Assembly (NCBI RefSeq): GCF_013184075.1
Contig: NZ_JABEQQ010000001.1
Location: 434,001-498,000 of the forward strand
DNA from: Lentilactobacillus kribbianus
GTDB taxonomy: Bacteria > Bacillota > Bacilli > Lactobacillales > Lactobacillaceae
Length of the DNA: 64,000 bases
Direction: 5' to 3'
This document shows positions 44,333-53,757 of the stretch, one piece after another. The notes beneath the pieces were generated by a model that saw nothing but the letters and a program-made list of their open reading frames with translations, was not told the origin of the DNA and did no database searches. Numbering within the stretch: the first letter of the stretch is position 1; each line of letters starts with the position of its first letter. Made by a program: the position numbers and the translations under genes.

Positions 44333-44803
44333 ATGAGTGATTTTTACAATTTTACTGAAACTGAGATGAGTGGTCAAAAGATTGATTTCAACGAATTTAA
44401 GGGTAAAGTCGTCCTCTTAATGAATACCGCCAGTAAGTGTGGCTTTGCTCCCCAGTTGGAGGGCTTTGAAGGTCTATATCAGAAATATCATGAGCAAGGA
44501 CTGGCCGTACTGGGACTGCCTTCCAACCAGTTTCGCCAAGAACTAGCCAGTGACGAAGAAACTGCCGAGTACTGTTCGGTTCATTTTGGAGTTACCTTTC
44601 CGATGACTAAGCAGATTTGGGTTAATGGTAAAGAGGCTGATCCACTTTTCACTTACCTTAAAGAACAAACTAACACCGGTCGCATCAAATGGAACTTCAC
44701 TAAGTTCTTAATTGGCCGGGATGGTGAAGTAATCAAGCGTTACTCACCACGTACCAAACCAGAACAAATTGAACCAGATATTATTAAAGCGTTACAAAAA
44801 TAA
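44333..44803 (+). CDS. Thiol peroxidase of the glutathione peroxidase family
   Basis: A 156-residue thioredoxin-fold peroxidase. The peroxidatic Cys36 is in MNTASKCGFAPQ, and the Gln, Trp and Asn of the tetrad are in GLPSNQF and IKWNFTKFLIG. The selenocysteine of animal enzymes is replaced by Cys. In bacteria without much glutathione it probably uses thioredoxin to reduce hydroperoxides. AAGGAGG precedes the ATG. Confidence 0.93.
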   Translation: MSDFYNFTETEMSGQKIDFNEFKGKVVLLMNTASKCGFAPQLEGFEGLYQKYHEQGLAVLGLPSNQFRQELASDEETAEYCSVHFGVTFPMTKQIWVNGKEADPLFTYLKEQTNTGRIKWNFTKFLIGRDGEVIKRYSPRTKPEQIEPDIIKALQK

Positions 44804-44804
44804 A

Positions 44805-44841
44805 AAAAGAACCGCCATCCATAGCGATGGCGGTTCTTTTT
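44805..44841 (+). terminator. Terminator of the peroxidase gene
   Basis: AAAGAACCGCCATC pairs perfectly with GATGGCGGTTCTTT across CATAGC, followed by TT. Confidence 0.9.
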
Positions 44842-44859
44842 GATTGTAGCTCAGTGGTC

Positions 44860-44901
44860 AAAAAGAATCCCACCCCAGCTGAACTGAAATGAGATTCTTT
44901 T
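44860..44901 (-). terminator. Terminator of the giant surface protein gene
   Basis: On the minus strand AAAAGAATCTCA pairs with GGGATTCTTTTT around a loop containing CAGCTG, and a T run follows. It lies 12 bases after the gene's stop. Confidence 0.7.
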
Positions 44902-44912
44902 ATTAACTATTG

Positions 44913-47900
44913 TTAGCTGCGCTTCTTTCGATACAGATAATAACCGCTCACTGCTAATATCATTAAGCCGAGTACGGTCAATAAGAAGTATGCTCGACCT
45001 TCACCAGTTTGTGGTAAAAATCCTAAGCCGCCCTTCTTACCAGTATCTGATCCGGTAGTGGTGGTTGTTCCTGAAGTTGGCGGAGTTCCAGTATCATCAG
45101 TATCCGGTGGCGTGATTCCTTCTTCTTCAGGTGGTTCAATTCCAAACTGATTGTAGAAGTGAACTGATTGAGTATTATCGCTAGTCAACGCTAACTCACC
45201 ACTCAACTTATTACCAGCTCGTTTAACGTTATTACCTTCAACTTCGGTAGTGAAGCGTTCATCTTGCGTCGATTCTACTACCTGGTAACTGATGCCTGCT
45301 GGCAATTTGAAGGTAATGGAATCTTGATTACTTAACTTGAAAGTGTATTCGTTTTGTTCGTTTACTTCCAAATTAATAAATGGATTGTGATTCTTGGAAG
45401 CGGTAATTGGAGTTACATATGGTTCCGTATGGTTTTCAAAGAGCCGCAACTTAAACTCGAAAGCTTCCTTGGTCGTGCTACCGGTAACCGTCTTATCGAT
45501 GGTTAATGTATGCACCTTTGGTTGGTCCAAGTATTGGTTATTAACCAATAATTCTTGAGCCTCATCTAATGTGATGACTGGAGCAGTATCACTTGTTTCA
45601 CTACCTTTAACTTGATAAGTAGCTTGGTAAGTGTCACTATTTTGTTCCTTAGCCATCACCTTTTGGCCCTGTTTCAAGTTCTTGATGTGAATTGTTTGGT
45701 CCTTTTTTAAAACCGTAGTCGTGTGACCATTATTAACGGTCAGCACTCCTTCCGTTACTTTATGACCATCTTCTAATAAATCATAGTCGTATTGGTGGAA
45801 GTCACTCAACAGATAATCGTCTAAATTAGCTTCAGTTAAACCACTGGTATCATTCTTCAATAGGTAAATATCGAAGCGATACTTGCCATCTGGATCAATT
45901 GACGCTTTATCAGACTGAGCAGAAACGGTTTTAGTTAATTTGAAATCGGCGGTTAAGAATTCATTACGGAATTGGAAACCACCTAGTTCATCTTCTTGAA
46001 CTGTTAATGCTTCCGTTTGGTGACCAGCAATCCAATCATTAGCGGCCACTTTGCGGTGAGAAGTTTGGTAATCTGCATTTGTCGTTTCGACTACCGTGGC
46101 CTTCGTACCAGTCTTTAAGCCACTAATTAAGGCTTGTTGTCCATCCTTTAATTTAAATTCTAGTTGGTTATCAGTAGCACTCACATCCGTACTACTAATC
46201 TTTTTGCCGTTTTCTAAGATGGTTAATTGGAACGTATTATCGACGTCACCATCAAAGTTAACTTTAAAGGTAAACTCTTCCTTAGCTTCATGAGTTGGCA
46301 AATTAGTTACCTGCTTTTCAACTAGCAAGGCACCAGTATGATCTTGGTTATAGAAAGTGATTGCTTGTGTATCATCATCTTTAATTGTGGCAGTGTCAGA
46401 TGATAATCCACTTTGCAATGGTTTGTTATTTAATTGGTTGCTAGTCTGGTACTGGGTATCGGCTGTTTCCGTCACCTGAATTGTCGTTTCGACTGCTAAA
46501 CCACTTAAAATCAAACGCTCATTATTCTTTAACGTTACTTTAGCTTTACCTTCATCATTAAATGATACCGTGGTAGCTTCACTGTCACCATTGCTCTTGA
46601 TGAGTTGTCCCTTAACTTCACCAGTTAATTTATCGGTAGTTAATTCAAACGCGAAGTCCTTATCAGTAGCTGCACCCACAACTTGTTTAGAAAGTTGGAA
46701 GGTTCCGCTTGGTAAGTGATTATTGAAATTAATTAGTCGATCAACGTCTTCGTTAATTTCCACGTGACCTGAAAGGTAACCTTCATCAGTAGTTTCACTA
46801 CCGGTGGCTGGGGTAGCAGTAGTTTCGTATGGATCATCGGCATCCTTAACTTCTAAGGCCCGGGCTTTTAATGCTTGCGGTAAACCGCTAATAAACATTC
46901 GCTCACCATCTTTTAATTCAAAGTCTTTAGTTAATCGGAAATTACCATCGGCATCAGCATCTGTGATAAACGTAACGTCTTTAGTAGCACCAACAGTTTG
47001 ATCATCAGCATTTAAAATCTTAGCCGTAAAGGTCTTCCCCGCTACCTTAGTTGCCTGTTCGCCACTAACTAACACATTGAACTTAAAGACCTGGTCTTTG
47101 TCAGCGGTGGGGCCCGTGACTTGCTTTCTAACTACTAAATCACCTAGATGATTAGAGTTGATAATATCAACGACTGTTCTTTCAGTTTCACTTAGTTGAA
47201 TACCATCTCGTTCATTACTTAGGATAGGTTCATCACCATTCACTGACATTTCCGTTTGGTAACCTTGACTATCAGTTTCGGTTACCTTATAGTCAATGGT
47301 CTTCTTGGTCAGTGGGTTGGTAATAAAGAGATCCATTAACGTCGCTGATTCCGTTGCCTTGAGCTTAATTACATCACTCTTTCCGCTAACAAACTGAACC
47401 TTACCCGTAGTGCCATCTGAATAAGCAATGTTGAAACTACCGTTAATGCTATCGTCAATTTCCTCACCGTTCATGGCTTCGACCTTAAAGCTAAATTGCT
47501 TGTTGGTACTTTCGCCCTTGGTGGTCTTGTGAAGCTTGAGGGCACCGACTTCGGGGTTGTTGGTGTTAGGGATATTCATCACATGTAATCCATTGTCTTT
47601 ATCTCTGTAACTAAACTCTGGGCTCGTGTAATTACCGTGATAACCGTCAGGGGCCTTGGTCTCAATTACTCGATAAGTTTTAGAGCGGTTCAATAGATTA
47701 AATTGAAGAATACCAGAACTACTAGTAGTCCCCACTTGATCTAAATTAGCCATATTTTTGGTGTCTTGCCAATTACCATCAGCATCTTTTTCTTGCAGCT
47801 TGAATTCGGCGCCTACTAAAGGCTTATTAGTTTGTTGATCATATTTTTTAATCAAGACTTCATAGGAGTAGTAAATACCACTAGTATGCACGCTCAGTTC

Positions 47901-50900
47901 AGATTCAGTATTAACCTCGTAGTCTTCTGCCGTTAAACTTAGTTTATTTTGAATCTTGTTACTACTACTATTATCAATCTTAGTAAGGTATTCAATATAG
48001 AGTGGTTTATTTACCTTGTAGCCATTAGCAAATGTTAGGGTAAATCCTTCAGCGTTATTTCCAATCATATCGATCTTATAATCGTAATCATTTGGATCGG
48101 TGATATTATCGACTAACATTTTATTAGTCTTAGTCAATTCCGGAGTGCCATCAGATTTGTAGCCTGTCACCTTAGCCTCATATAGCTTAAAGGCCATGTT
48201 TCCGCTAGCATCATTTAACATTAAATGGTGACCGCCCGTTGGCGTATCCGTAATTTTTAGGTTTGAGTAGTTACTTAAATCTTTAGCCGAAATATTGATG
48301 TAACCATCCCATTTAATCGTTCCATCGCCTTGATCCTTACCCGTTTTTTGCATGTAGTAATCTTGCATTTGCATGGAAGTTGAGGCCTTAACGTTCATAT
48401 CTTTTCCATTATAGTTAACCACTGCCTTATTATAATATTCTTCTTTCGACGGTTGGGCTATTTCAGCTTTAACCCAGGCATCAAAATCAATCGGCGTCTT
48501 AAACTTCAGCGCAAGGGCCTTATTTCCCATATCTTCTTTAAATCTAATCTTAAAGGTTTGGGCATACTTTCCATGGCCAGCTTCGGTAGTAACCAATTCG
48601 TACTTATCCGCGCTAACTTTTTCTTCGGCAATAACGATTTTATCGTTATTATTTTCATCATTAGTCCGTGTAATTTCATAAAGTTCATAACCGGCTTGCT
48701 CCGGATTTTCGTTAAGAAATGATAGATAGTTAACCCCATCTTTATTTAAGGTATCAGTAAAGGATACTTCATTTCCTTTATTAAAGGTGGTTAATTCTCG
48801 CGTGTTAAACCCGATAGTCCACGCTACATTTCCCGTCAGCGGTGTATCATCAGTATCTAAATTCAACTTGGCGTCTTTGTAAGCATCCTTGAATATTTTT
48901 TCAGGTAATATAACGTCTTCGTAATCTTTGCCAGTATAACCATCTACCTCATAATTAGCCAAATTACTTAACTTTTGATTTGTAATTAAGTTATAGTCGT
49001 AAGTGGTTTTATTAACTTTTACGTTAATCTGCTGTCCAGAATATTTAGACGATGGTAGGTTGATGGTAAAAGTATTTTTCCCATCAACTTTCTTAAATTC
49101 AAAACTATTTTCCGTAATCCCACTAGTGTTATCAGCAATCAACTGGGTTAAGGTTTGTCCATTAATTATAATTTGTTTTAAATCGTAACTAGTACCTTCT
49201 TTAGCAAAATCCATTCCCACTGGTAAAGTATCGGTTAGGACGTAATTGCCAGTAAAGGTCCATTTTTGTCTGTTGGCAATAATGTTCCAATCAATAGTTT
49301 GCTTCTTAACATCGTGAGCAGCGGTGGTCTTATCAATGCCCGAATATGTCTTGGAAGTGTTGGCATCGCCTTTTTCTGTATTATTGACGTACCACTTAAA
49401 TTCGTTCTTTATATTATCAATATTCTCGTCACTGGTACTATTAGAAATTTCACTAGTATAAATAATACGGAGATACTTATTCTTCAATGCCGTCACGTCC
49501 GCATCATTCTTAACCGCTCCCGTAATATTATCACCACTGGAAGTAGTAGTAAATAATGAAGTTACATCCTCGGATGGATTAAAGTTTTCAAAATTACTAG
49601 CTTCGATCGCCTTAATAGTCGGATTTTTAGTTCCTACCATCGTGTCTTTAAAGTTTAAGTTTTTTAAGTCTGCTTCACTAAGTTCGAAGGTAGCCAACTT
49701 AACTGTCCATTGATATTTGCCACCGACAACATCCAACTTCTTAGTTGTCCCTGTATTCGTTCTTTCAACCGATGCTTCTACTGAACCAATATTGCTATCG
49801 CCCATTTGCGCTTCAATTTTGTTCCAGTATTTTGTAACGTCAAAATTGGTAACCTTAGTCTTCAGGACAATGCTAATCTTCGTGATTTTGACATCCTGGC
49901 TAAAGGTGATTTTTCCGGTCCGTAAATCAAGATTATAATGACTCTTATCTAACTGACTATCACCATTGATAAGAATCGCCATTTCCTCATTAAATAATTC
50001 ATGGGTATCATTAAGGGGGGTATCAATTAGCGTTAAATCAGTTAATGAACCATTAGCTTTAACATCGATCGTCCAATCAATTACGTTAGCTTCAGTGGTA
50101 CTAAACTTACCTGATTTAGCAATTAACTTCGTACTTTCATTAACCTTTAATTCAAATTCATAATCTTCCCGATATTCTACGCTCACTGGCCCTGAACCGG
50201 GATATTTACCTTCAATACCAAATTGAAATTCTCCGTCACCTTCTAAAGGACCGGAATTAGTGAACGTAAAAGTTACCCTAGCATCGTTACCATCAGCTGT
50301 TTCTTCAATCTTGTAAGTACCAAAAATTTCATCAACCCCTAATGGATTTTTCCCCACCAGATCACCAGAAAGGTCTCCCTTACCGTTATTGATATTTGAG
50401 AGTCCTTTGATAGTGAATGAATAACTATCACCTTTCTTTAGTCCTTCCGGTTTACTATCCTTAATTTTTTCATTAATGTCATTAACTTTAAAATCATATG
50501 TTAATGCAAATTTAGAACCGTCTTTGATATTAGCTGGTAATTGATCCCCCGAATTAATGATATAAGGAGTCCCACTACCAATTTGCAATTGAATTTGGCT
50601 AAAGAAACTTTTTCCGTTTAGCATCTCGCTAACGTCAGTGCCAGTCTCTGCTCTCGGTGACAAATTACTCTTCAACTTCTCTATATCCGCACCGTCGTCG
50701 GAATCACCGTCAGCATCATCGTCACTAGATTCTGACTTAGCATTGTCACTGCTACTATTTTTGGGGGTCTTATTCTGCTTTGAAGTACCACCATTAGTCT
50801 GTGATTTAACCGTAGTTTGGTCTTTACTGGTTGCTTTGATGGAAGAATTTTTACGATCTTCTTTAGCCTGGCTACTTTCTTTATCGTTACGACTTTTACT

Positions 50901-51506
50901 CTTTTTAACAGTAGTATTATTTGTGCTGTTATTGACATTAGAATCATCTGAACCGGCAGACAATGCATCTTCAGTAGTAGTCACTTCAGAAATATCATTT
51001 TGAGCCTCGGTATCATTAGCAGCCGTTTGCTTTTTAACAATACTAATCTCACCAAATTCAAACTTTTCTTGTTGTATTTTCAGTGTTAAATCTTGTTTAT
51101 CCATTAAACCAGCGGCAGTCACTTGTAAATAAAGATGAACTTGTTGTGTCTCATCAGCGTTCAAATTCAAAGTATAGCCTTGCTTTTTATCGCCCGCTAA
51201 AGAAACCCGTTCTGGTAACGGTGCTTGTTTAAATTCTGCAATACTAAATTTATCAGCTGAAAAAGCCAGTTTATTCTTACCTGGACGCAGTTCAGTCGTT
51301 AAATCAAACGTATATTGTTCACCCTTAATTAAATCAGCAGTTACTTTTTGCTGTTGATCTTTAAAGGTCAACTTTTTTTCCTGTTTATCTGCGTCACTGC
51401 TATCAGCAAATGCGGCCACAGCACTCATTTGGTTCCCAAAAACGAAAAGAATCGTAATTATAATATTTACCACTTTTAAGATGGGGGTAGCTGTTTTTTC
51501 TTTCAT
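44913..51506 (-). CDS. Giant LPXTG-anchored surface adhesin (2197 aa)
   Basis: Signal peptide (about 1-35, VVNIIITILFVFGNQMSAVAAF), an adhesion-type N-domain, a low-complexity Ser/Asp/Lys/Asn linker (about 170-285), and long beta-rich collagen-adhesin-like domains (about 290-1200). Then comes one SpaA/Cna_B domain (about 1212-1315, KPLVGAEFKLQEKD ... YRVIETKAPDGY, with the Glu of an intramolecular isopeptide bond). Six related repeats of about 130 residues begin ALKLHKTTKG, DLVVRKQVTG, TFQLSKQVVG, ALLVEKQVTN, DFKLTKTVSA and TLTIDKTVTG. The C-terminus is LPQTGEG, a membrane helix and KKRS, a sortase A target. Binding partner unknown. The ATG at 51506 follows GGAGG. Confidence 0.93.
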   Translation of the reverse strand: MKEKTATPILKVVNIIITILFVFGNQMSAVAAFADSSDADKQEKKLTFKDQQQKVTADLIKGEQYTFDLTTELRPGKNKLAFSADKFSIAEFKQAPLPERVSLAGDKKQGYTLNLNADETQQVHLYLQVTAAGLMDKQDLTLKIQQEKFEFGEISIVKKQTAANDTEAQNDISEVTTTEDALSAGSDDSNVNNSTNNTTVKKSKSRNDKESSQAKEDRKNSSIKATSKDQTTVKSQTNGGTSKQNKTPKNSSSDNAKSESSDDDADGDSDDGADIEKLKSNLSPRAETGTDVSEMLNGKSFFSQIQLQIGSGTPYIINSGDQLPANIKDGSKFALTYDFKVNDINEKIKDSKPEGLKKGDSYSFTIKGLSNINNGKGDLSGDLVGKNPLGVDEIFGTYKIEETADGNDARVTFTFTNSGPLEGDGEFQFGIEGKYPGSGPVSVEYREDYEFELKVNESTKLIAKSGKFSTTEANVIDWTIDVKANGSLTDLTLIDTPLNDTHELFNEEMAILINGDSQLDKSHYNLDLRTGKITFSQDVKITKISIVLKTKVTNFDVTKYWNKIEAQMGDSNIGSVEASVERTNTGTTKKLDVVGGKYQWTVKLATFELSEADLKNLNFKDTMVGTKNPTIKAIEASNFENFNPSEDVTSLFTTTSSGDNITGAVKNDADVTALKNKYLRIIYTSEISNSTSDENIDNIKNEFKWYVNNTEKGDANTSKTYSGIDKTTAAHDVKKQTIDWNIIANRQKWTFTGNYVLTDTLPVGMDFAKEGTSYDLKQIIINGQTLTQLIADNTSGITENSFEFKKVDGKNTFTINLPSSKYSGQQINVKVNKTTYDYNLITNQKLSNLANYEVDGYTGKDYEDVILPEKIFKDAYKDAKLNLDTDDTPLTGNVAWTIGFNTRELTTFNKGNEVSFTDTLNKDGVNYLSFLNENPEQAGYELYEITRTNDENNNDKIVIAEEKVSADKYELVTTEAGHGKYAQTFKIRFKEDMGNKALALKFKTPIDFDAWVKAEIAQPSKEEYYNKAVVNYNGKDMNVKASTSMQMQDYYMQKTGKDQGDGTIKWDGYINISAKDLSNYSNLKITDTPTGGHHLMLNDASGNMAFKLYEAKVTGYKSDGTPELTKTNKMLVDNITDPNDYDYKIDMIGNNAEGFTLTFANGYKVNKPLYIEYLTKIDNSSSNKIQNKLSLTAEDYEVNTESELSVHTSGIYYSYEVLIKKYDQQTNKPLVGAEFKLQEKDADGNWQDTKNMANLDQVGTTSSSGILQFNLLNRSKTYRVIETKAPDGYHGNYTSPEFSYRDKDNGLHVMNIPNTNNPEVGALKLHKTTKGESTNKQFSFKVEAMNGEEIDDSINGSFNIAYSDGTTGKVQFVSGKSDVIKLKATESATLMDLFITNPLTKKTIDYKVTETDSQGYQTEMSVNGDEPILSNERDGIQLSETERTVVDIINSNHLGDLVVRKQVTGPTADKDQVFKFNVLVSGEQATKVAGKTFTAKILNADDQTVGATKDVTFITDADADGNFRLTKDFELKDGERMFISGLPQALKARALEVKDADDPYETTATPATGSETTDEGYLSGHVEINEDVDRLINFNNHLPSGTFQLSKQVVGAATDKDFAFELTTDKLTGEVKGQLIKSNGDSEATTVSFNDEGKAKVTLKNNERLILSGLAVETTIQVTETADTQYQTSNQLNNKPLQSGLSSDTATIKDDDTQAITFYNQDHTGALLVEKQVTNLPTHEAKEEFTFKVNFDGDVDNTFQLTILENGKKISSTDVSATDNQLEFKLKDGQQALISGLKTGTKATVVETTNADYQTSHRKVAANDWIAGHQTEALTVQEDELGGFQFRNEFLTADFKLTKTVSAQSDKASIDPDGKYRFDIYLLKNDTSGLTEANLDDYLLSDFHQYDYDLLEDGHKVTEGVLTVNNGHTTTVLKKDQTIHIKNLKQGQKVMAKEQNSDTYQATYQVKGSETSDTAPVITLDEAQELLVNNQYLDQPKVHTLTIDKTVTGSTTKEAFEFKLRLFENHTEPYVTPITASKNHNPFINLEVNEQNEYTFKLSNQDSITFKLPAGISYQVVESTQDERFTTEVEGNNVKRAGNKLSGELALTSDNTQSVHFYNQFGIEPPEEEGITPPDTDDTGTPPTSGTTTTTGSDTGKKGGLGFLPQTGEGRAYFLLTVLGLMILAVSGYYLYRKKRS

Positions 51507-51674
51507 TTTGATTGCCTCCATTTATTAAGTATTATGCGTCAATTCGAATTTAGATTAATCTTTTTCTTATCAAGAATATAAAATATATGTGTGATTAATC
51601 TGTGGTTGGAATATGAAGTTTTCCTGTTCTCAATTCACAAATGACATCGCTGTTTAGTTATCAATTCTTGATTT

Positions 51675-51711
51675 TATAATAGTTAACGGGGTTGTGAAAT
51701 CGACTATTATA
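51675..51711. repeat. Inverted repeat upstream of the adhesin gene
   Basis: TATAATAGT and ACTATTATA form a perfect 9-bp inverted repeat spaced by 19 bases, about 170 bases upstream of the adhesin start. It may be an operator or overlapping -10 elements facing each other. The rest of 51507-51771 is AT-rich with no gene seen. Confidence 0.4.
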
Positions 51712-51715
51712 CCTT

Positions 51716-51765
51716 AAAAAAACTGTTATTATCATTTAAAAAATGATAATAACAGTCTCTTTTTT
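51716..51765 (-). terminator. Terminator of the TetM-like gene
   Basis: CTGTTATTATCATTT pairs perfectly with AAATGATAATAACAG; on the minus strand the tail is TTTTTTAAGG. It lies just after the stop of the GTPase gene. Confidence 0.85.
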
Positions 51766-51771
51766 ATATTA

Positions 51772-53703
51772 TTAATTTTTTTGGTAATCAACATGTGCCA
51801 TTTGTGGTACTTGATCCCAAGCCACTGGGTAACCGGCGCCATGAGCGCAAAAAACGGAATCGGGAGTATTGGCTAAATCACCCGCCGGATTGTAATTCAT
51901 GTCTTCAACCACCCTTTTCTCATCATGGCAGGGTTGGTAGCCAGCGAAAACACATTCTAATTGTCCCTGACCGTGAGTATAGGCGTTTACTTCTTGAACA
52001 TAGGTCTGCATAGTGGCTACTGGTGCCGTCCCAGTAATAGTAGTCATTTCTTCATTAGGGTCGTCAGTTACTAACGGAGCCATTTGACCCTGCATCCGTT
52101 GAATATCAGTCATGGCGCGCCCGATTTGATCAGCCGGAATAGTTAGCCGAAATTGATACCAGGGTTCTAATAATTGCAGCGCTCCCCGTTGTTTTAACAT
52201 CATCAACCCTTGCCGCAAAGCCCGCCAAGTGGCTTCACGAAAATCGCCGCCCACCGTATGCACATTACTAGCGCGCCCGTTAATTAATGTCACTTTAATA
52301 TCAGTAATAGGCGCACCAATCAGTACCCCGCGGTGTTCTTTAGCTTGCAGCGCCGTTAAAATTTGGTGTTGCCAGTTGCGATCCAATACTTCAATGGCAC
52401 AGTCACTCTGAAAACTAATCCCACTGCCTCGAGGGGCTGGTTCCATCAATAAATGCACTTCCGCATAATGCCGTAGCGGTTCAAAATGCCCCACCCCTTC
52501 CATCGGCTCCGTAATGGTTTCTTTATATAAAATAGAACCCTCACCAAACTCAACCGTCAAATCAAATCGATCGCTTAACAACTGCCGCAAAACCTCCAAC
52601 TGAATGACTCCCATTACTTGGATTCGAATTTCTTGTAATTGCTCCGACCAGGTTACATGTAATTGAGGGTCTTCATCTTCTAATTCTTTAAAGGCTGCCA
52701 AGCAGGTTTGAATATCGTTGCCATTAGGTACCACCGTGTAATTTAATACCGGTTGTAATAAGGGGCTTCTCTCGTCGTTAGTCTGCCCTAATCCTTGGCC
52801 CGGATAAGTCTGGGTTAGCCCAGTTAAAGTGCAAACTTGGCCGGCGCTGATTTCCGATTGAATCGTGAACTTGGTACCGTTATAAACGCGAATTTGATTA
52901 ATTTTTTGCTCATCAACGATTACTTGTCGCGGTTGTAAACGGCCCCCGGTCAAGCGTATCCATGTTAAACGTTCTCCTTTTGCGTCATGCGATATTTTAA
53001 AAACTCGCGCACCAAATTCGCGTTCGGTTTGCGTCTGAACACTCCATTTTTTTAATCCGGCCAACAAGGTAGCGACTCCGTCTAATTTTAAAGCTGCCCC
53101 AAAATAAACGGGAAAAACTAAGCGTTTGGCAATAGCTTGTTGAATGGTTGGCGTAGTTAAAGCATCACTAGCTAAATATTCATCTAACATATCATCACTT
53201 TGCATAGCGATTTCTTCTAACGATTCTGAAACATCATCAAACGCGACACATCCAGTAGCCAATTCCGTTTTTAATTGATTTAGTATCCCCTGCTCGTCGG
53301 TTCCGGGGGCATCCATTTTATTAACAAAAATAAACGTTGGTACTTGATACTGTTCTAACAATCGCCATAACGTGCGCGTATAGCCCTGAATGCCATCCGT
53401 GGCCGCTACTACCAAAACCGCATAATCCAATACTGAGAGTACTTGTTCAGTTTGTGACGCAAAATCAACGTGACCCGGTGTATCTAATAATGTGACTGCC
53501 AAATCTTGATACTGAAATTGGGCTTCGTGAGAAAAAATAGTAATTCCACGTTGTTTTTCTAAATCATCCGGATCTAAAAAGGCATCGCCATTGTCCACCC
53601 GACCTAATTGCCGTAACATGCCGGCTTGATACAACATTGCTTCTGATAACGTAGTTTTGCCGGCGTCAACATGGGCGACAATTCCAGCCACAATTTTTTT
53701 CAT
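51772..53703 (-). CDS. Tet(M)-like ribosomal-protection/EF-G-family GTPase
   Basis: A 643-residue translational GTPase. G1 is AHVDAGKTT, G2 lies in KQRGITIFSHE, G3 is DTPGHVDF and G4 is NKMD, followed by EF-G domains II-V. The length and order match Tet(M/O/W)-type proteins. Chromosomal homologues in many lactobacilli carry this name without known tetracycline resistance, so a housekeeping ribosome function is at least as likely. There is no Tet(M) leader peptide or mobile element around it. CGGAGAA-type ribosome site (reading AAGGAGAACGAT) precedes the ATG. Confidence 0.85.
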   Translation of the reverse strand: MKKIVAGIVAHVDAGKTTLSEAMLYQAGMLRQLGRVDNGDAFLDPDDLEKQRGITIFSHEAQFQYQDLAVTLLDTPGHVDFASQTEQVLSVLDYAVLVVAATDGIQGYTRTLWRLLEQYQVPTFIFVNKMDAPGTDEQGILNQLKTELATGCVAFDDVSESLEEIAMQSDDMLDEYLASDALTTPTIQQAIAKRLVFPVYFGAALKLDGVATLLAGLKKWSVQTQTEREFGARVFKISHDAKGERLTWIRLTGGRLQPRQVIVDEQKINQIRVYNGTKFTIQSEISAGQVCTLTGLTQTYPGQGLGQTNDERSPLLQPVLNYTVVPNGNDIQTCLAAFKELEDEDPQLHVTWSEQLQEIRIQVMGVIQLEVLRQLLSDRFDLTVEFGEGSILYKETITEPMEGVGHFEPLRHYAEVHLLMEPAPRGSGISFQSDCAIEVLDRNWQHQILTALQAKEHRGVLIGAPITDIKVTLINGRASNVHTVGGDFREATWRALRQGLMMLKQRGALQLLEPWYQFRLTIPADQIGRAMTDIQRMQGQMAPLVTDDPNEEMTTITGTAPVATMQTYVQEVNAYTHGQGQLECVFAGYQPCHDEKRVVEDMNYNPAGDLANTPDSVFCAHGAGYPVAWDQVPQMAHVDYQKN

Positions 53704-53757
53704 ATCGTTCTCCTTAATTAATCATGAAAAAAGGCGTTGGAAACTAAGTCCCCCGCC

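Noticed and set aside
50638-51003. 121-codon open frame on the plus strand opposite the adhesin
   Set aside because: It is the antisense of the low-complexity Ser/Asp linker; it has no ribosome site and its composition is a by-product.
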